10,113 nucleotides of DNA from Palsa-601 sp052146895 (lineage in GTDB: Bacteria; Actinomycetota; Acidimicrobiia; Acidimicrobiales; Bog-793). Of the stretch, positions 1 to 6,885 are shown one piece after another. The stretch is taken from the NCBI GenBank assembly GCA_052146895.1, contig JBKQLZ010000168.1:1-10113 (forward strand). The letters run 5' to 3'. The stretch's first letter is position 1; every line of letters starts with the position of its first letter. The position numbers and the translations under genes were made by a program. A model generated the notes under the pieces. The model worked only from the letters and a program-made list of their open reading frames with translations. It did no database searches and was not told the DNA's origin.

Positions 1-2
1 CC

Positions 3-443
3 GGAGTTCTTGTCACCATGCTGTGCTCGCCAACTGTCGGGCGGGCGGAGAAGCGAGTGGCTGCAGCAGCCGACGAGGTCATCGACTTGCTTGGCCTCGG
101 CGACTTCAAGGACCAGCTCGGGTCGGACTTGTCTACCGGCCTGCGCCGGATGCTCGAGCTGGCGGTGATCGCCGCGCAGCACCCGTCGGTCGTCCTCTTG
201 GATGAGCCCTCGGCGGGGTTGGCCCAGGCCGAGACCGAAGCCCTCGCCCCGGTACTGCGGGACATGCGAATGAGCCTCGGTTGTAGCCTGATGCTCATCG
301 AGCACGACATGGGTCTCGTCCGCGCTCTCGCGGATCGCATCGTCGCTCTTGACACCGGCTCGGTCGTAGCGACAGGGACACCCGATGAGGTCCTGAGCCA
401 CCCACTGGTCGTGGAGTCCTACCTCGGTGCCGCGGCCGTTTGA
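3..443 (+). CDS. Branched-chain amino-acid-type ABC transporter ATP-binding protein, 3' part
   Basis: This is the C-terminal 146 residues of an ABC ATPase of the LivG/LivF (branched-chain amino acid and related substrate) class. It would energise import through membrane permeases that lie outside the window. The frame is open to the left edge, so the ATG at 18 is probably internal and the Walker A half is missing. Counting from codon 3, the signature motif is LSTG (43-46) followed by LRR, Walker B is VVLLDE (63-68) followed by PSAGL, and the H-loop is IEHDM with His101. The C-terminus (ESYLG then AAAV) is typical of LivG. LSTG in place of LSGG is seen in many actinobacterial Liv-type ATPases, so it need not mean loss of function. 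The stop TGA at 441-443 lies inside the next gene, indicating translational coupling with the substrate-binding protein. The transported substrate cannot be read from this fragment. Confidence 0.88.
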   Translation, partial: GVLVTMLCSPTVGRAEKRVAAAADEVIDLLGLGDFKDQLGSDLSTGLRRMLELAVIAAQHPSVVLLDEPSAGLAQAETEALAPVLRDMRMSLGCSLMLIEHDMGLVRALADRIVALDTGSVVATGTPDEVLSHPLVVESYLGAAAV

Positions 444-1698
444 TCGCCGCGGGGCGAACGGGGCGGTGAGGTCCGGCGACGGAGAACGCCGCCGACGCCG
501 CGCGCGGCTGTTCGTCATCGTCGCCTTGGCGGCGGTCTCGTTGAGCGCATGCAACTCGAGCCACCTGTCGGTGCCGACCGTCGTCGTGCCGCCGCCCCCG
601 GGCTGTGACACCTCTCGAGTGGTGGTGGTAGGAGCCTCGCTCGACCTCTCGGGTCCGGGCGCCTGGTTGGGCCGCGAGTACCTGACCGGGCTCGAGCTCG
701 GCATCGCCAAGGTGAACAGCGGCGGCGGGGTACCGCCCCGCAACACCTGTCTCGAGCTCGCGTACAAGAACAACGGCGGCAGCCCGGCCGTGGACGATCA
801 GGCGATGCTCGACCTCGTGAACGTCGAGAGGGCAGGCGTCGTCGTGGGCGGCTTCCTCGGCTCGTCCACGGCTCGATATCTGGGTAGTTTGGGCGTCCCC
901 GCCATCAGCCTCTCCGATCTCGAGGACACCTTCGAGCCCAGGGGTTTCCCCAACACCTTCCCGATGACCGCGTCGATGAGGTCCCAGGCGTTCGTGATCG
1001 CGAGCGAGTTGAAGAAGCGAAGGATCACCTCGGTCGGACTGGTCGTCACCGACGACTCGGCAAGCGAGCTGGGCGGCGAGTATCTCGCTTCGTTGTCCTC
1101 GGCCGACGGCTTCGTCATCACCGACCGACAAGTGGTCTCGCCATCGGGAGCGACGGCCGCGACGGCGGTCAGTCGAGTTCGGGCGACTCACCCCGCCGCG
1201 TTGGTCGTGATCGATGACACTGGAGCGGTGGGACCGGTGCTCTCGGCCCGCGCCGCGCTCGGCTGGAAAGTGCCCGCATTTGCTGGGCCCGATGCGACCG
1301 AGACGGGGGTACTGCGAGTGATCGCAGGCGCTACCGCCGGTGTCTCCGTCGTCGTGCCGACCGGAGCGCTGGCCGGCTCCGGTCTTGCCTCAGCGGGCAC
1401 CTACGCCTTTCGAAGCCTATTGCTGCGACACCTCCACACGTCGTCGCTGCGGGGATCGATCATCCCCTACGCCGAGACTTACGACGCCATGACCATGATC
1501 GGGTCGGCTGCCGTCGGTTCGATGGGGGTCGCCGCCGTCGACCTGACGAGCTTCCTACAGAACGCCAACTACGACGGGGTGCTGGCCTCGTACACGTACA
1601 CCGCGGGCGCCCACACAGGGGTGGCGGCCTCCAATCAGGCCGTCGTCCCCCTCGACACGCTCTCGAACGGGCTCTTGCGCGAGGTCGGTTCGAGTTAG
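427..1698 (+). CDS. ABC transporter substrate-binding lipoprotein (Leu/Ile/Val-binding type fold)
   Basis: The 423-residue product looks like the extracellular solute-binding partner of the preceding ATPase. An arginine-rich n-region (residues 20-27), a hydrophobic stretch LFVIVALAAVSL and a lipobox LSAC ending at Cys42 mark a lipoprotein signal peptide, so the protein should be anchored to the outer face of the membrane. After a Pro-rich linker, the mature part follows the type I periplasmic-binding fold: VVVVGASLDLSGPGAWLG near 65-82, ELGIAKVN near 90-97, a GVVVGG strand near 136-141, and a late IPYAETYDAM segment typical of the family. The start used is GTG at 427, overlapping the ATPase gene by 17 bp. 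A GTG at 466 (codon 14) is equally possible and would give a more usual signal peptide. No Shine-Dalgarno sequence decides between them. The ligand may be an amino acid or another small organic acid or amide. Confidence 0.86.
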   Translation: MPRPFDRRGANGAVRSGDGERRRRRARLFVIVALAAVSLSACNSSHLSVPTVVVPPPPGCDTSRVVVVGASLDLSGPGAWLGREYLTGLELGIAKVNSGGGVPPRNTCLELAYKNNGGSPAVDDQAMLDLVNVERAGVVVGGFLGSSTARYLGSLGVPAISLSDLEDTFEPRGFPNTFPMTASMRSQAFVIASELKKRRITSVGLVVTDDSASELGGEYLASLSSADGFVITDRQVVSPSGATAATAVSRVRATHPAALVVIDDTGAVGPVLSARAALGWKVPAFAGPDATETGVLRVIAGATAGVSVVVPTGALAGSGLASAGTYAFRSLLLRHLHTSSLRGSIIPYAETYDAMTMIGSAAVGSMGVAAVDLTSFLQNANYDGVLASYTYTAGAHTGVAASNQAVVPLDTLSNGLLREVGSS

Positions 1699-1713
1699 CG
1701 GGCCCTGCCAGGA

Positions 1714-2505
1714 CTACACGCCGGCGCCGAGATGCCGGACGAAGAACGACTCGGCGGAGTCGTTCTCGAACACCGGCACCTGGACGTGGCCACCAGGGTT
1801 GACGTGCAGGGTCTTGTCGGTCGAGCCGATGGCATCGAAGAGAGCGAGGCCGGCATCGCGGGCGATCAACTCGTCGTCCCACTGGAAGAGGAACAGGATC
1901 GGTATGCCAAGCGACCGGGCCGCCGCCTCGAAGTCGGCCCCTCCCATGCCGCTGCCCAGTCCGGCGAGACCTAGCACGGCCGCCTTGATTCGGGGGTCGG
2001 AAGCCACGAACCGGAGCCCGATGCCCGTACCCATCGACATCCCCCAGTAGCCCAGCCGGTCATCGCTGAACCCGGTCGAGACGAGGTCGTCGACCAAGGA
2101 CGTCAACTCCTCGACGTGGGTGGCCGTCCGGCTGGCGAAGGCCGCCGCCTGGGTGGCGTCGAGCACCATGGGCGGTGCGCCGCCCGGCCCCTGGTCGATG
2201 CGAGCCTGGAGGGAACGCCGCATCGCCCGGGCCGCCTCCTTGTCGGTAACGCGCTCACCATGCTCGGGGGCGTCGAGGGCGACCGCGGCGTAGCCCCGGT
2301 GCCGGACGAGGCGTCGAGCGAGCCCGAGCACCTCCGGCGCGCGCTTGTGAACCGCTCCGCCGTGGCCGAGGATCACCGTCGGTCGGGGACCGGTGGCGGC
2401 CTCCGGCAGCCAGACGATGCCGGGTACGGTCTCGCCACCGTCGACACTCAGCCCGACTCGTCGCTCGACGACACCGCGCTCGCAGATTTCCTCGACTATC
2501 TCCAT
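1714..2505 (-). CDS. Alpha/beta hydrolase, dienelactone-hydrolase-like
   Basis: A 263-residue cytoplasmic alpha/beta hydrolase without signal peptide. The oxyanion-hole strand is TVILGHGG (43-50), the nucleophile elbow is GMSMG with Ser157, the acid is Asp210 or Asp211 in FQWDDELI, and the catalytic histidine is His240 in NPGGH. The segment ALDAPEHGER (76-85) and the length match dienelactone-hydrolase/acyl-peptidase-like esterases. The ATG at 2505 is preceded by a good ribosome site, GGAGGG with 7 nt to the start, which fixes the N-terminus. It lies 69 bp downstream of the larger esterase on the same strand, so the two are probably cotranscribed. It ends 15 bp from the convergent binding-protein gene. 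The substrate is unknown. Co-location with an importer and a second esterase suggests catabolism of an imported or extracellular ester; this is inference. Confidence 0.8.
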   Translation of the reverse strand: MEIVEEICERGVVERRVGLSVDGGETVPGIVWLPEAATGPRPTVILGHGGAVHKRAPEVLGLARRLVRHRGYAAVALDAPEHGERVTDKEAARAMRRSLQARIDQGPGGAPPMVLDATQAAAFASRTATHVEELTSLVDDLVSTGFSDDRLGYWGMSMGTGIGLRFVASDPRIKAAVLGLAGLGSGMGGADFEAAARSLGIPILFLFQWDDELIARDAGLALFDAIGSTDKTLHVNPGGHVQVPVFENDSAESFFVRHLGAGV

Positions 2506-2574
2506 TGTCCTACCCTCCGGTCGAGCTCCGCCGGGAGCGTACCGCTCGGTCAGCCGGCGGCTGGGCGCGCCCTG

Positions 2575-4644
2575 TCAGCCGAGGCTGCGCCCTTCGGTCC
2601 GGGGACCGTTGGCCTCTCTGACGACCACCCGCACTCGACCAAGGTTCAGCGATCGGGCGAATCGGCTGGCCGGATCGCCCTCCCGCTGGGAGGCAACGCG
2701 TAGAGCCGGAAAGTAAGTGCCGGGTTGCGAGAAGGCATGTGTGGCAGTTAGGTGGACGGTCTCCCACGTCGGATCGCCGAGCTCGGCAGCGTCCGGGTAG
2801 GTGCCGAGCCCCTCGAAGTCCCACTCGGCCGACACCACCTTGCCCGGGGCGGACGGTAGCTCGATGTGTGCGCTAAAAGTGGCGGCTTCGTCGAGGGCGA
2901 CGTCCGCCCCCTCGCCGCCGTTCACCGTGAGATGGACGACGGGTTGAATGCCGTTGCGCTCCGCCGCGGCCGCCGGGATGTTCACTTGGCCGTTCTCCAC
3001 CCGGTAGTCGCTCGTCGGCGCTGGCGCGATGCCTTTCTCAACCCACGCTGCAAGCTCGCGCAGCGCGTACTGCACGGTGCCCGAGTAGGCGACGGCGTGA
3101 GTCTGTTGGGTCTCGGTCGTCGGATCGGTGTGATTGGCGTTGTCGACGTACCAGAGCCGGTACTTCTCGTCGATGTTCGGCCCTTCGACGGCTTCGACCT
3201 TCTTCCGGTACCAGTCGGCCTGCCAAGGCAGAGCATCCCCGTCGTGCAGGGCCTCAACCACGATCATCTTGCCGTTGAAACGGCCAGTCGGGACTTGACC
3301 GGTAGAGCCGAGGGTGCCGGCGGCGCCGATGTCGACATCACGCCGGGGGTACTTCGGCGTCCCGTCAGGGTCCCGGAAATAGTCGTAGACGTCGGGGTAG
3401 TCGAAGTCGGGATTCGCCGGCGGGAACTGGTGACGGTGGTAGGTCTGCAACGCGAGGAACCTCGAGTTGTCGATCCTGATCTCGTCGCCGGTCTCGATGC
3501 TTTCGACGAGGGTGGGATCGGCCGTGATGTCAATTGTGTCGCCGACCGGTTCGAACACGAGGCCGACTTGACCCCTGCCGTCCGAGGCAACACGGCCGAG
3601 CGAGGCGGTCTTGCCCGCGGCCGCTCCGCTCGTGATGATCACATCAGCACCCGTTAGATCACCTGTGGGGACGCTCGACAGCTTGAGCTGTATCCGGCGG
3701 CCGGGAATCACATCGACAACGGTCGCCTCGTGTTGGATGCGCGCCGCGCGAACCGAGGAGGTCTGGTCCGTACCGAGGTAGCCCGGCTTGCTCCAGAAGT
3801 CGTCGAGATAGGTCGGGTCCAACAGCGGGACGTAGCTGGCGACCAGCACGAGTGGGCCTCCGCCCTGGGGAACGTAGTTGAACCAGGCCCCGGGAGGGAA
3901 TCCCGTCCGTGTCGCCTCCTCGAGGGCGCCGCGCTCCTCGTCGCTCAACCCGGAGTAGGGGTTACCGCTCCCGCCCGGCTCGATCGCGTCGATGATCGAT
4001 GGCCACTTGTCCTTCAGCACCCGGAGGGCGTTAACACGCACCGTGAAACAATTGGGGATCGATTGCGGTGAGCCCATGACGTAGGGAACGAACCCGTCCC
4101 AGACGCCGGTCGTCATCTCCGCACTGGTGAGTGTCTGGTAGGCGCCGCCGCTTCCGCCGTAGAGATAGCCGTAGATGCGGTGCGGTCCGTAGATCTCGGC
4201 CGCCACCACGCGAGAGAACTTCGCGGCGGCAGCGTTGACCCGGTAACCCCGAATCGTCGGGTCGAACTGGCCACTGGCCGACTGCTCCGCCGTCCGAGGG
4301 TTCTCGCGGCCGCCCATGTTCGTCTGCACCGAGTAGCCGCCACTCGCAAGGGCGAACGCGACATTGCGCGGAGTGGCCTCCTCGCCGACGAGCAGCTGAT
4401 GCGTGGCCTGAAAGAACCGACCTTGGTAGTCCTGCTCCGGCGGGAAGCAGAGGGAGAACTTGGCGTCGGTACCGGCAAACCCTCCGTGCACATAGAGATG
4501 GCGCGCCTTGATGGGAGAGGAGGTGCTCAGCTGGGTGGTGAGAGCGGGGAACAGCTGGGCATCTGCGGGCTCGTCCCGCCACTCCCGGAGGTCGACGTAG
4601 GCCTCGTTGAAGCGTGGATCTTCCATGTCAGCGGTCACGAACAA
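2575..4644 (-). CDS. Tannase/feruloyl-esterase-like alpha/beta hydrolase with C-terminal PKD-like domain
   Basis: A 689-residue protein. The N-terminal half carries a tannase-type hydrolase core: YLYGGSGGAYQT with the nucleophile Ser165, a late Asp (468 or 470) in EALHDGDALPW, and His505 in DNANHTDP. This late order of acid and histidine is characteristic of the tannase/feruloyl esterase family. Residues about 302-395 form a beta-rich, Gly/Asp-rich segment inserted between nucleophile and acid, within the usual lid region. Residues about 565-676 resemble a PKD/Ig-like domain (AEWDFEGLGTYPD, then THAFSQPGTYFPALRV). The frame begins at TTG 4644 with no ATG/GTG between it and the upstream stop; ATG 4626 (codon 7) is the alternative. 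Neither has a clear ribosome site. No signal peptide is visible, which is odd for an enzyme with a PKD domain. The specific ester substrate is not readable. Confidence 0.68.
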   Translation of the reverse strand: MFVTADMEDPRFNEAYVDLREWRDEPADAQLFPALTTQLSTSSPIKARHLYVHGGFAGTDAKFSLCFPPEQDYQGRFFQATHQLLVGEEATPRNVAFALASGGYSVQTNMGGRENPRTAEQSASGQFDPTIRGYRVNAAAAKFSRVVAAEIYGPHRIYGYLYGGSGGAYQTLTSAEMTTGVWDGFVPYVMGSPQSIPNCFTVRVNALRVLKDKWPSIIDAIEPGGSGNPYSGLSDEERGALEEATRTGFPPGAWFNYVPQGGGPLVLVASYVPLLDPTYLDDFWSKPGYLGTDQTSSVRAARIQHEATVVDVIPGRRIQLKLSSVPTGDLTGADVIITSGAAAGKTASLGRVASDGRGQVGLVFEPVGDTIDITADPTLVESIETGDEIRIDNSRFLALQTYHRHQFPPANPDFDYPDVYDYFRDPDGTPKYPRRDVDIGAAGTLGSTGQVPTGRFNGKMIVVEALHDGDALPWQADWYRKKVEAVEGPNIDEKYRLWYVDNANHTDPTTETQQTHAVAYSGTVQYALRELAAWVEKGIAPAPTSDYRVENGQVNIPAAAAERNGIQPVVHLTVNGGEGADVALDEAATFSAHIELPSAPGKVVSAEWDFEGLGTYPDAAELGDPTWETVHLTATHAFSQPGTYFPALRVASQREGDPASRFARSLNLGRVRVVVREANGPRTEGRSLG

Positions 4645-4818
4645 GGCGTCCGTTCGCGGGTCTCCGACTCGGTCATCGTCACCCTCCCCGGCCGGGCTGA
4701 ACCTACAGGATCAGGCGCTCGTCATGCTCCGCCGAGTCGCCGGATTCGAGTACCTGCCGGGCTTGCCTCAGCGCGCGCGAATGTCTAGTGAAACTGCTAG
4801 AGATCTGAATGTCGGCTG
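4645..4818. other. Intergenic gap upstream of the large esterase
   Basis: This 174-bp gap separates the 3' end of vapC from the start of the large esterase, both on the - strand. It must hold the esterase promoter unless the gene is read through from vapC, but I see no convincing -35/-10 pair or ribosome site. On the - strand, one short frame ending at TAG 4703-4705 has protein-like codon usage (reading LRQARQVLESGDSAEHDERL) and no start codon, so it may be the tail of a lost gene. The imperfect inverted pair TCTAG/CTAGA near 4784-4801 is too short to call a terminator. Confidence 0.3.
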
Positions 4819-5238
4819 CTACACCTCGACGACCTGGACGACTCCTTCCAGTCCTCGGAAATCGGCGACGTTGCGGGTGTAGAGCGGCAACTCGGAAGCA
4901 GCGGCGGTTGCGGCGATGAGCAGATCGACTGCTCGCGGCCCGCGTGCCTTGCGGCCTGCTGAAGCCACGGCTGCGTAGACGCGTCCGTATGCACGCGCGG
5001 CATCCAAGTCGAACGGCAGTGGGTCGAAGGCGGCTTCCGTCCGCTGGAGGCGATCTTGTCGGACTCCGCGTTCCTTTGCATCGGCCGCGACATGGGGACC
5101 GGCCGCTAGCTCTGCCAGGGTGAGGGCGCTGATGGCGAGTTCCCGCGGTAGCCGCGTCGGATCGAGTTGCTCGAGGTCGACGACCACTGAAGTGTCGATG
5201 AGCCCACGAGCGGGACGCTCAGCCACGGGGATGGGCAT
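4819..5238 (-). CDS. vapC: VapC-type PIN-domain ribonuclease toxin
   Basis: A 139-residue PIN-domain toxin. Family members cleave RNA (often tRNA or rRNA) using Mg2+ held by a cluster of acidic residues. Here they are Asp15 in LIDTSVVV, Glu43 in TLAELAAG, Asp105 in RAVDLLIAA and Asp126 in TRNVADF, so the active site looks intact. The length fits the family. The ATG at 5238 overlaps the 3' end of the antitoxin gene by 20 bp, the usual arrangement for translational coupling. The longer frame back to 5364 is only out-of-frame antitoxin sequence. The toxin should be neutralised by the Phd-type protein encoded just upstream. Its target RNA cannot be predicted from the sequence. Confidence 0.92.
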   Translation of the reverse strand: MPIPVAERPARGLIDTSVVVDLEQLDPTRLPRELAISALTLAELAAGPHVAADAKERGVRQDRLQRTEAAFDPLPFDLDAARAYGRVYAAVASAGRKARGPRAVDLLIAATAAASELPLYTRNVADFRGLEGVVQVVEV

Positions 5239-5470
5239 CCTGGGAGGCGACCGCATCGAGCTCTTCCCGGAGGCGCCGATAGTCGACAGACGGCGCCCCG
5301 CGGAACATTGCCATCGCCGTCTCCGCGGAGACGAACCGATGTCGGCGCAATGGCGTGAGCTCACCGACCGGGGTGCCGTTGCGCATGACGACGTAGCTCT
5401 CGCCCTCGTCGAGTCCGCGCATGATCTCTCCGCTGTCGTTACGCAGCTGCCGTTGGCTGATCTCCTTCAT
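5219..5470 (-). CDS. Phd/YefM-family antitoxin
   Basis: An 83-residue antitoxin. The N-terminal part (MKEISQRQLRNDSGEIMRGL, then ESYVVMRNGTPVGELTPL) is the Phd/YefM DNA-binding fold. The C-terminal tail, about residues 48-83 and rich in charged residues (VDYRRLREELDAV), should wrap around VapC. The ATG at 5470 is chosen because the Phd motif starts there. A longer frame to 5623 adds 51 residues of AT-rich, cysteine-rich sequence unlike the family. There is no Shine-Dalgarno sequence; instead a -10-like box lies 6 nt upstream, suggesting a leaderless mRNA. A 31-bp perfect palindrome touches the start codon region and is the likely autoregulatory operator. In this family antitoxin and toxin together repress their own operon. 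Confidence 0.9.
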   Translation of the reverse strand: MKEISQRQLRNDSGEIMRGLDEGESYVVMRNGTPVGELTPLRRHRFVSAETAMAMFRGAPSVDYRRLREELDAVASQDAHPRG

Positions 5471-5472
5471 TA

Positions 5473-5503
5473 GGCAAGTGTAGCACGGAGTGCTACACTT
5501 GCC
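5473..5503. promoter_or_regulatory. Perfect palindrome, putative Phd-VapC operator overlapping the promoter
   Basis: Two 14-bp perfect arms, GGCAAGTGTAGCAC (5473-5486) and its exact reverse complement (5490-5503), are separated by only 3 bases. The palindrome begins 2 bp upstream of the antitoxin ATG. On the - strand it contains TACACT (5482-5477), a TAnnnT -10 box, 6 nt before the ATG. Binding of a dimeric Phd/toxin complex would cover the promoter. A hairpin role in RNA is less likely because a leaderless transcript would not include it. Confidence 0.8.
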
Positions 5504-5578
5504 CGCGGAACCACCGCGTCGGGCGGAGAGCCGATCTAGCGCTTCATGAGCTCTTCCGGACCGCGTCCACGACCGACA

Positions 5579-5625
5579 GCATATTCGTCTTTTAGCCGAG
5601 TATACGAAAATCGCTATAAACATTG
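5579..5625. promoter_or_regulatory. AT-rich block between the ATPase and phd-vapC; possible distal promoter
   Basis: This short block is conspicuously AT-rich against its GC-rich surroundings. It carries TTCGT (5584-5588) and ACGAA (5604-5608) as an inverted pair, the palindrome GTATAC (5600-5605), and on the - strand TATACT (5604-5599), a strong -10 match. No TTGACA-like -35 box stands at the right distance. It could be an additional upstream promoter for phd-vapC or the 3' untranslated region of the ATPase gene. There is no run of T that would make it a classical terminator. Confidence 0.35.
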
Positions 5626-5635
5626 GCGGAGCGTG

Positions 5636-6748
5636 CTAGATCTCGTTGACGGCATGCTCCCGCAGGTACTCGCGGAGATACGGCAGGGCGAAGTCGACCC
5701 TTCCGTAGCCAGCAGGCCGGATCAGCTCCGCCGCGATCAACCGCCGCCGGTATTGACCCGCGTAGTTTGAATCGACGTGCAGGCGGTCAGCGATGTCCGC
5801 CATCGCAGAGGGTCCGTCAGCGCTCGTCATGGCAATGAGAAATGATCGGGCGACCTCTGAGATCCCCACGAGCGACGGTTCGTGCACAAGCGAACCCATT
5901 CTCCGCCGAGCGGTCTCGACCCCTCGGACTGCGTCGGCCATCTTGATGGCGGCGTGATCGGGGTGCTCTCTCCATACGCTCGAGCCGACGAGCTGAATTA
6001 GAAACGGGTAGCCCGCGGTCCCTTCAACCATCTGCTCGAGGACGTCGTCCTTCACGGTGCGCCCGCTGTCTTCGATGGGCTCTCGGAGGGCTCGCCGTAC
6101 CTGGTCGGCATCTACCGTACCGAGTCCATGGCGATCGGCGCGACGAAGAAACGTCAGCACCTCGTCCTGCAGCAGGTCGCTGACGGCGGCTGGAAGGCCG
6201 GCGGCAACGAACGCCACTTCCCGATTCTCGCGGAATGCGTGTTGGATGGTCGTCGTGAGCTCACGAAGCTCGTCGCCTTGATGCTGGTGGATTTCGTCGA
6301 CCGAGATGAGCACACCTGTCTGATCCGTGGTCAGGACCTCGGTGAGAAGAAAGAGCTGGTTGCGCAGACCGGGTACCGCTCTGTGCAAGTCCTCCGTCGT
6401 CCAAGTCGCTCCGCCCTTGCCTGGCAACGAGATTCCAGCGAGGTGCCGCCGGACGGCTCGGGGATCATGCTGGGCGAGGAGGGCTGGCAGATGCTCACCT
6501 GTTATCCGAGAGACCATTCCGGGGGTCGCTGTCTCTGACACGACAAGCCATCCGCGCGCTTTTGCTTCGTCCTCGACCGCGTTCAGGAGCGCTGTCTTCC
6601 CGGCGCCGCGCTGTCCCGTGTAGAGAGTCGCCCGAGGAAGCGCACCCGGACCGGAATCGAGACCATCGGCGAAGGTGTCGATCAGATCCTGACGGCCCAC
6701 CAGCAGGGGCGGGCTCACGCCGAAAGATGGCTTGAACGGATCCCGCAT
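5636..6748 (-). CDS. AAA+/STAND-type ATPase with C-terminal winged helix
   Basis: A 370-residue soluble ATPase. It opens with PFKPSFGVSPPLLVGRQDLID, the linker seen in AAA_16 and ORC/Cdc6-like ATPases. Walker A is GQRGAGKT (45-52), Walker B is VLISVDE (146-152), a sensor-1-like strand is VAFVAAGLP (178-186), and possible arginine-finger residues are Arg203 and Arg206. YPFLIQLVG (247-255) is where the lid/sensor-2 helix falls. Residues about 292-367 look like a winged helix (ISEVARSFLIAMTS, MADIADRL, YRRRLIAAELI). The nucleotide site appears complete. No nuclease, protease or other effector domain is fused. The ATG at 6748 has no ribosome site but a TATGAT box 6 nt upstream, so translation is probably leaderless. 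The role is unknown; related stand-alone ATPases occur in regulatory, DNA-handling and defence contexts. The gene precedes phd-vapC by 165 bp on the same strand. Confidence 0.8.
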   Translation of the reverse strand: MRDPFKPSFGVSPPLLVGRQDLIDTFADGLDSGPGALPRATLYTGQRGAGKTALLNAVEDEAKARGWLVVSETATPGMVSRITGEHLPALLAQHDPRAVRRHLAGISLPGKGGATWTTEDLHRAVPGLRNQLFLLTEVLTTDQTGVLISVDEIHQHQGDELRELTTTIQHAFRENREVAFVAAGLPAAVSDLLQDEVLTFLRRADRHGLGTVDADQVRRALREPIEDSGRTVKDDVLEQMVEGTAGYPFLIQLVGSSVWREHPDHAAIKMADAVRGVETARRRMGSLVHEPSLVGISEVARSFLIAMTSADGPSAMADIADRLHVDSNYAGQYRRRLIAAELIRPAGYGRVDFALPYLREYLREHAVNEI

Positions 6749-6754
6749 GAGAGC

Positions 6755-6760
6755 ATCATA
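6755..6760 (-). promoter_or_regulatory. -10 box of a leaderless promoter for the AAA ATPase
   Basis: On the - strand TATGAT differs from TATAAT at one base and lies 6 nt upstream of the ATPase ATG, so transcription should begin at or next to the start codon. No TTGACA-like -35 is present. Instead the TTAGTT repeat array occupies the -35 and upstream region, suggesting control by a repeat-binding protein. Confidence 0.6.
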
Positions 6761-6765
6761 GCGGC

Positions 6766-6824
6766 TTGTTATATCTTGTTAGTTATGTTAGTTCTATTAG
6801 TTCTTGTTAGTTGTTGTTATATCT
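6766..6824. repeat. AT-rich TTAGTT repeat array bracketed by 11-bp direct repeats
   Basis: Four copies of TTAGTT start at 6779, 6788, 6797 and 6807, spaced 9, 9 and 10 bp, close to one helical turn. The array is bracketed by two identical copies of TTGTTATATCT (6766-6776 and 6814-6824), whose starts are 48 bp apart. The block lies immediately upstream of the -10 box of the AAA ATPase gene. Same-face spacing suggests cooperative protein binding, either an operator or an iteron-like site. The low G+C is unlike everything around it except the small block at 5579-5625. Confidence 0.8.
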
Positions 6825-6885
6825 GTGAGCACACGTTCTATACGCGCTCGACGCTCCGGCGGACCTCGACGCCGCGGGGCGCATG

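Noticed and set aside
295..1191. Long - strand open frame (298 codons) opposite the binding-protein gene
   Set aside because: It is an Arg/His/Asp-rich shadow of the clearly recognisable substrate-binding lipoprotein; no domain is visible.
2116..4788. Several + strand open frames (2116-2703, 2866-3657, 3730-4071, 4180-4788) opposite the esterases
   Set aside because: They are antisense to two well-supported hydrolases and show no domain or ribosome site.
5471..5623. N-terminal extension of the Phd-type antitoxin to ATG 5623
   Set aside because: The extra residues are Cys/Arg-rich and unlike the family. The promoter and palindrome lie inside this stretch, and the Phd motif begins at 5470.
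6766..6824. CRISPR array or transposon ends
   Set aside because: The units are 6 bp with 3-4 bp gaps, far too short for CRISPR. The flanking copies are direct rather than inverted, and no transposase lies nearby.
6749..6885. Plasmid origin with an ORC-like initiator and iterons
   Set aside because: The ATPase and repeats superficially fit, but the window has no other replication or partition genes, and a promoter-operator explains the placement. Kept only as an alternative in the findings.
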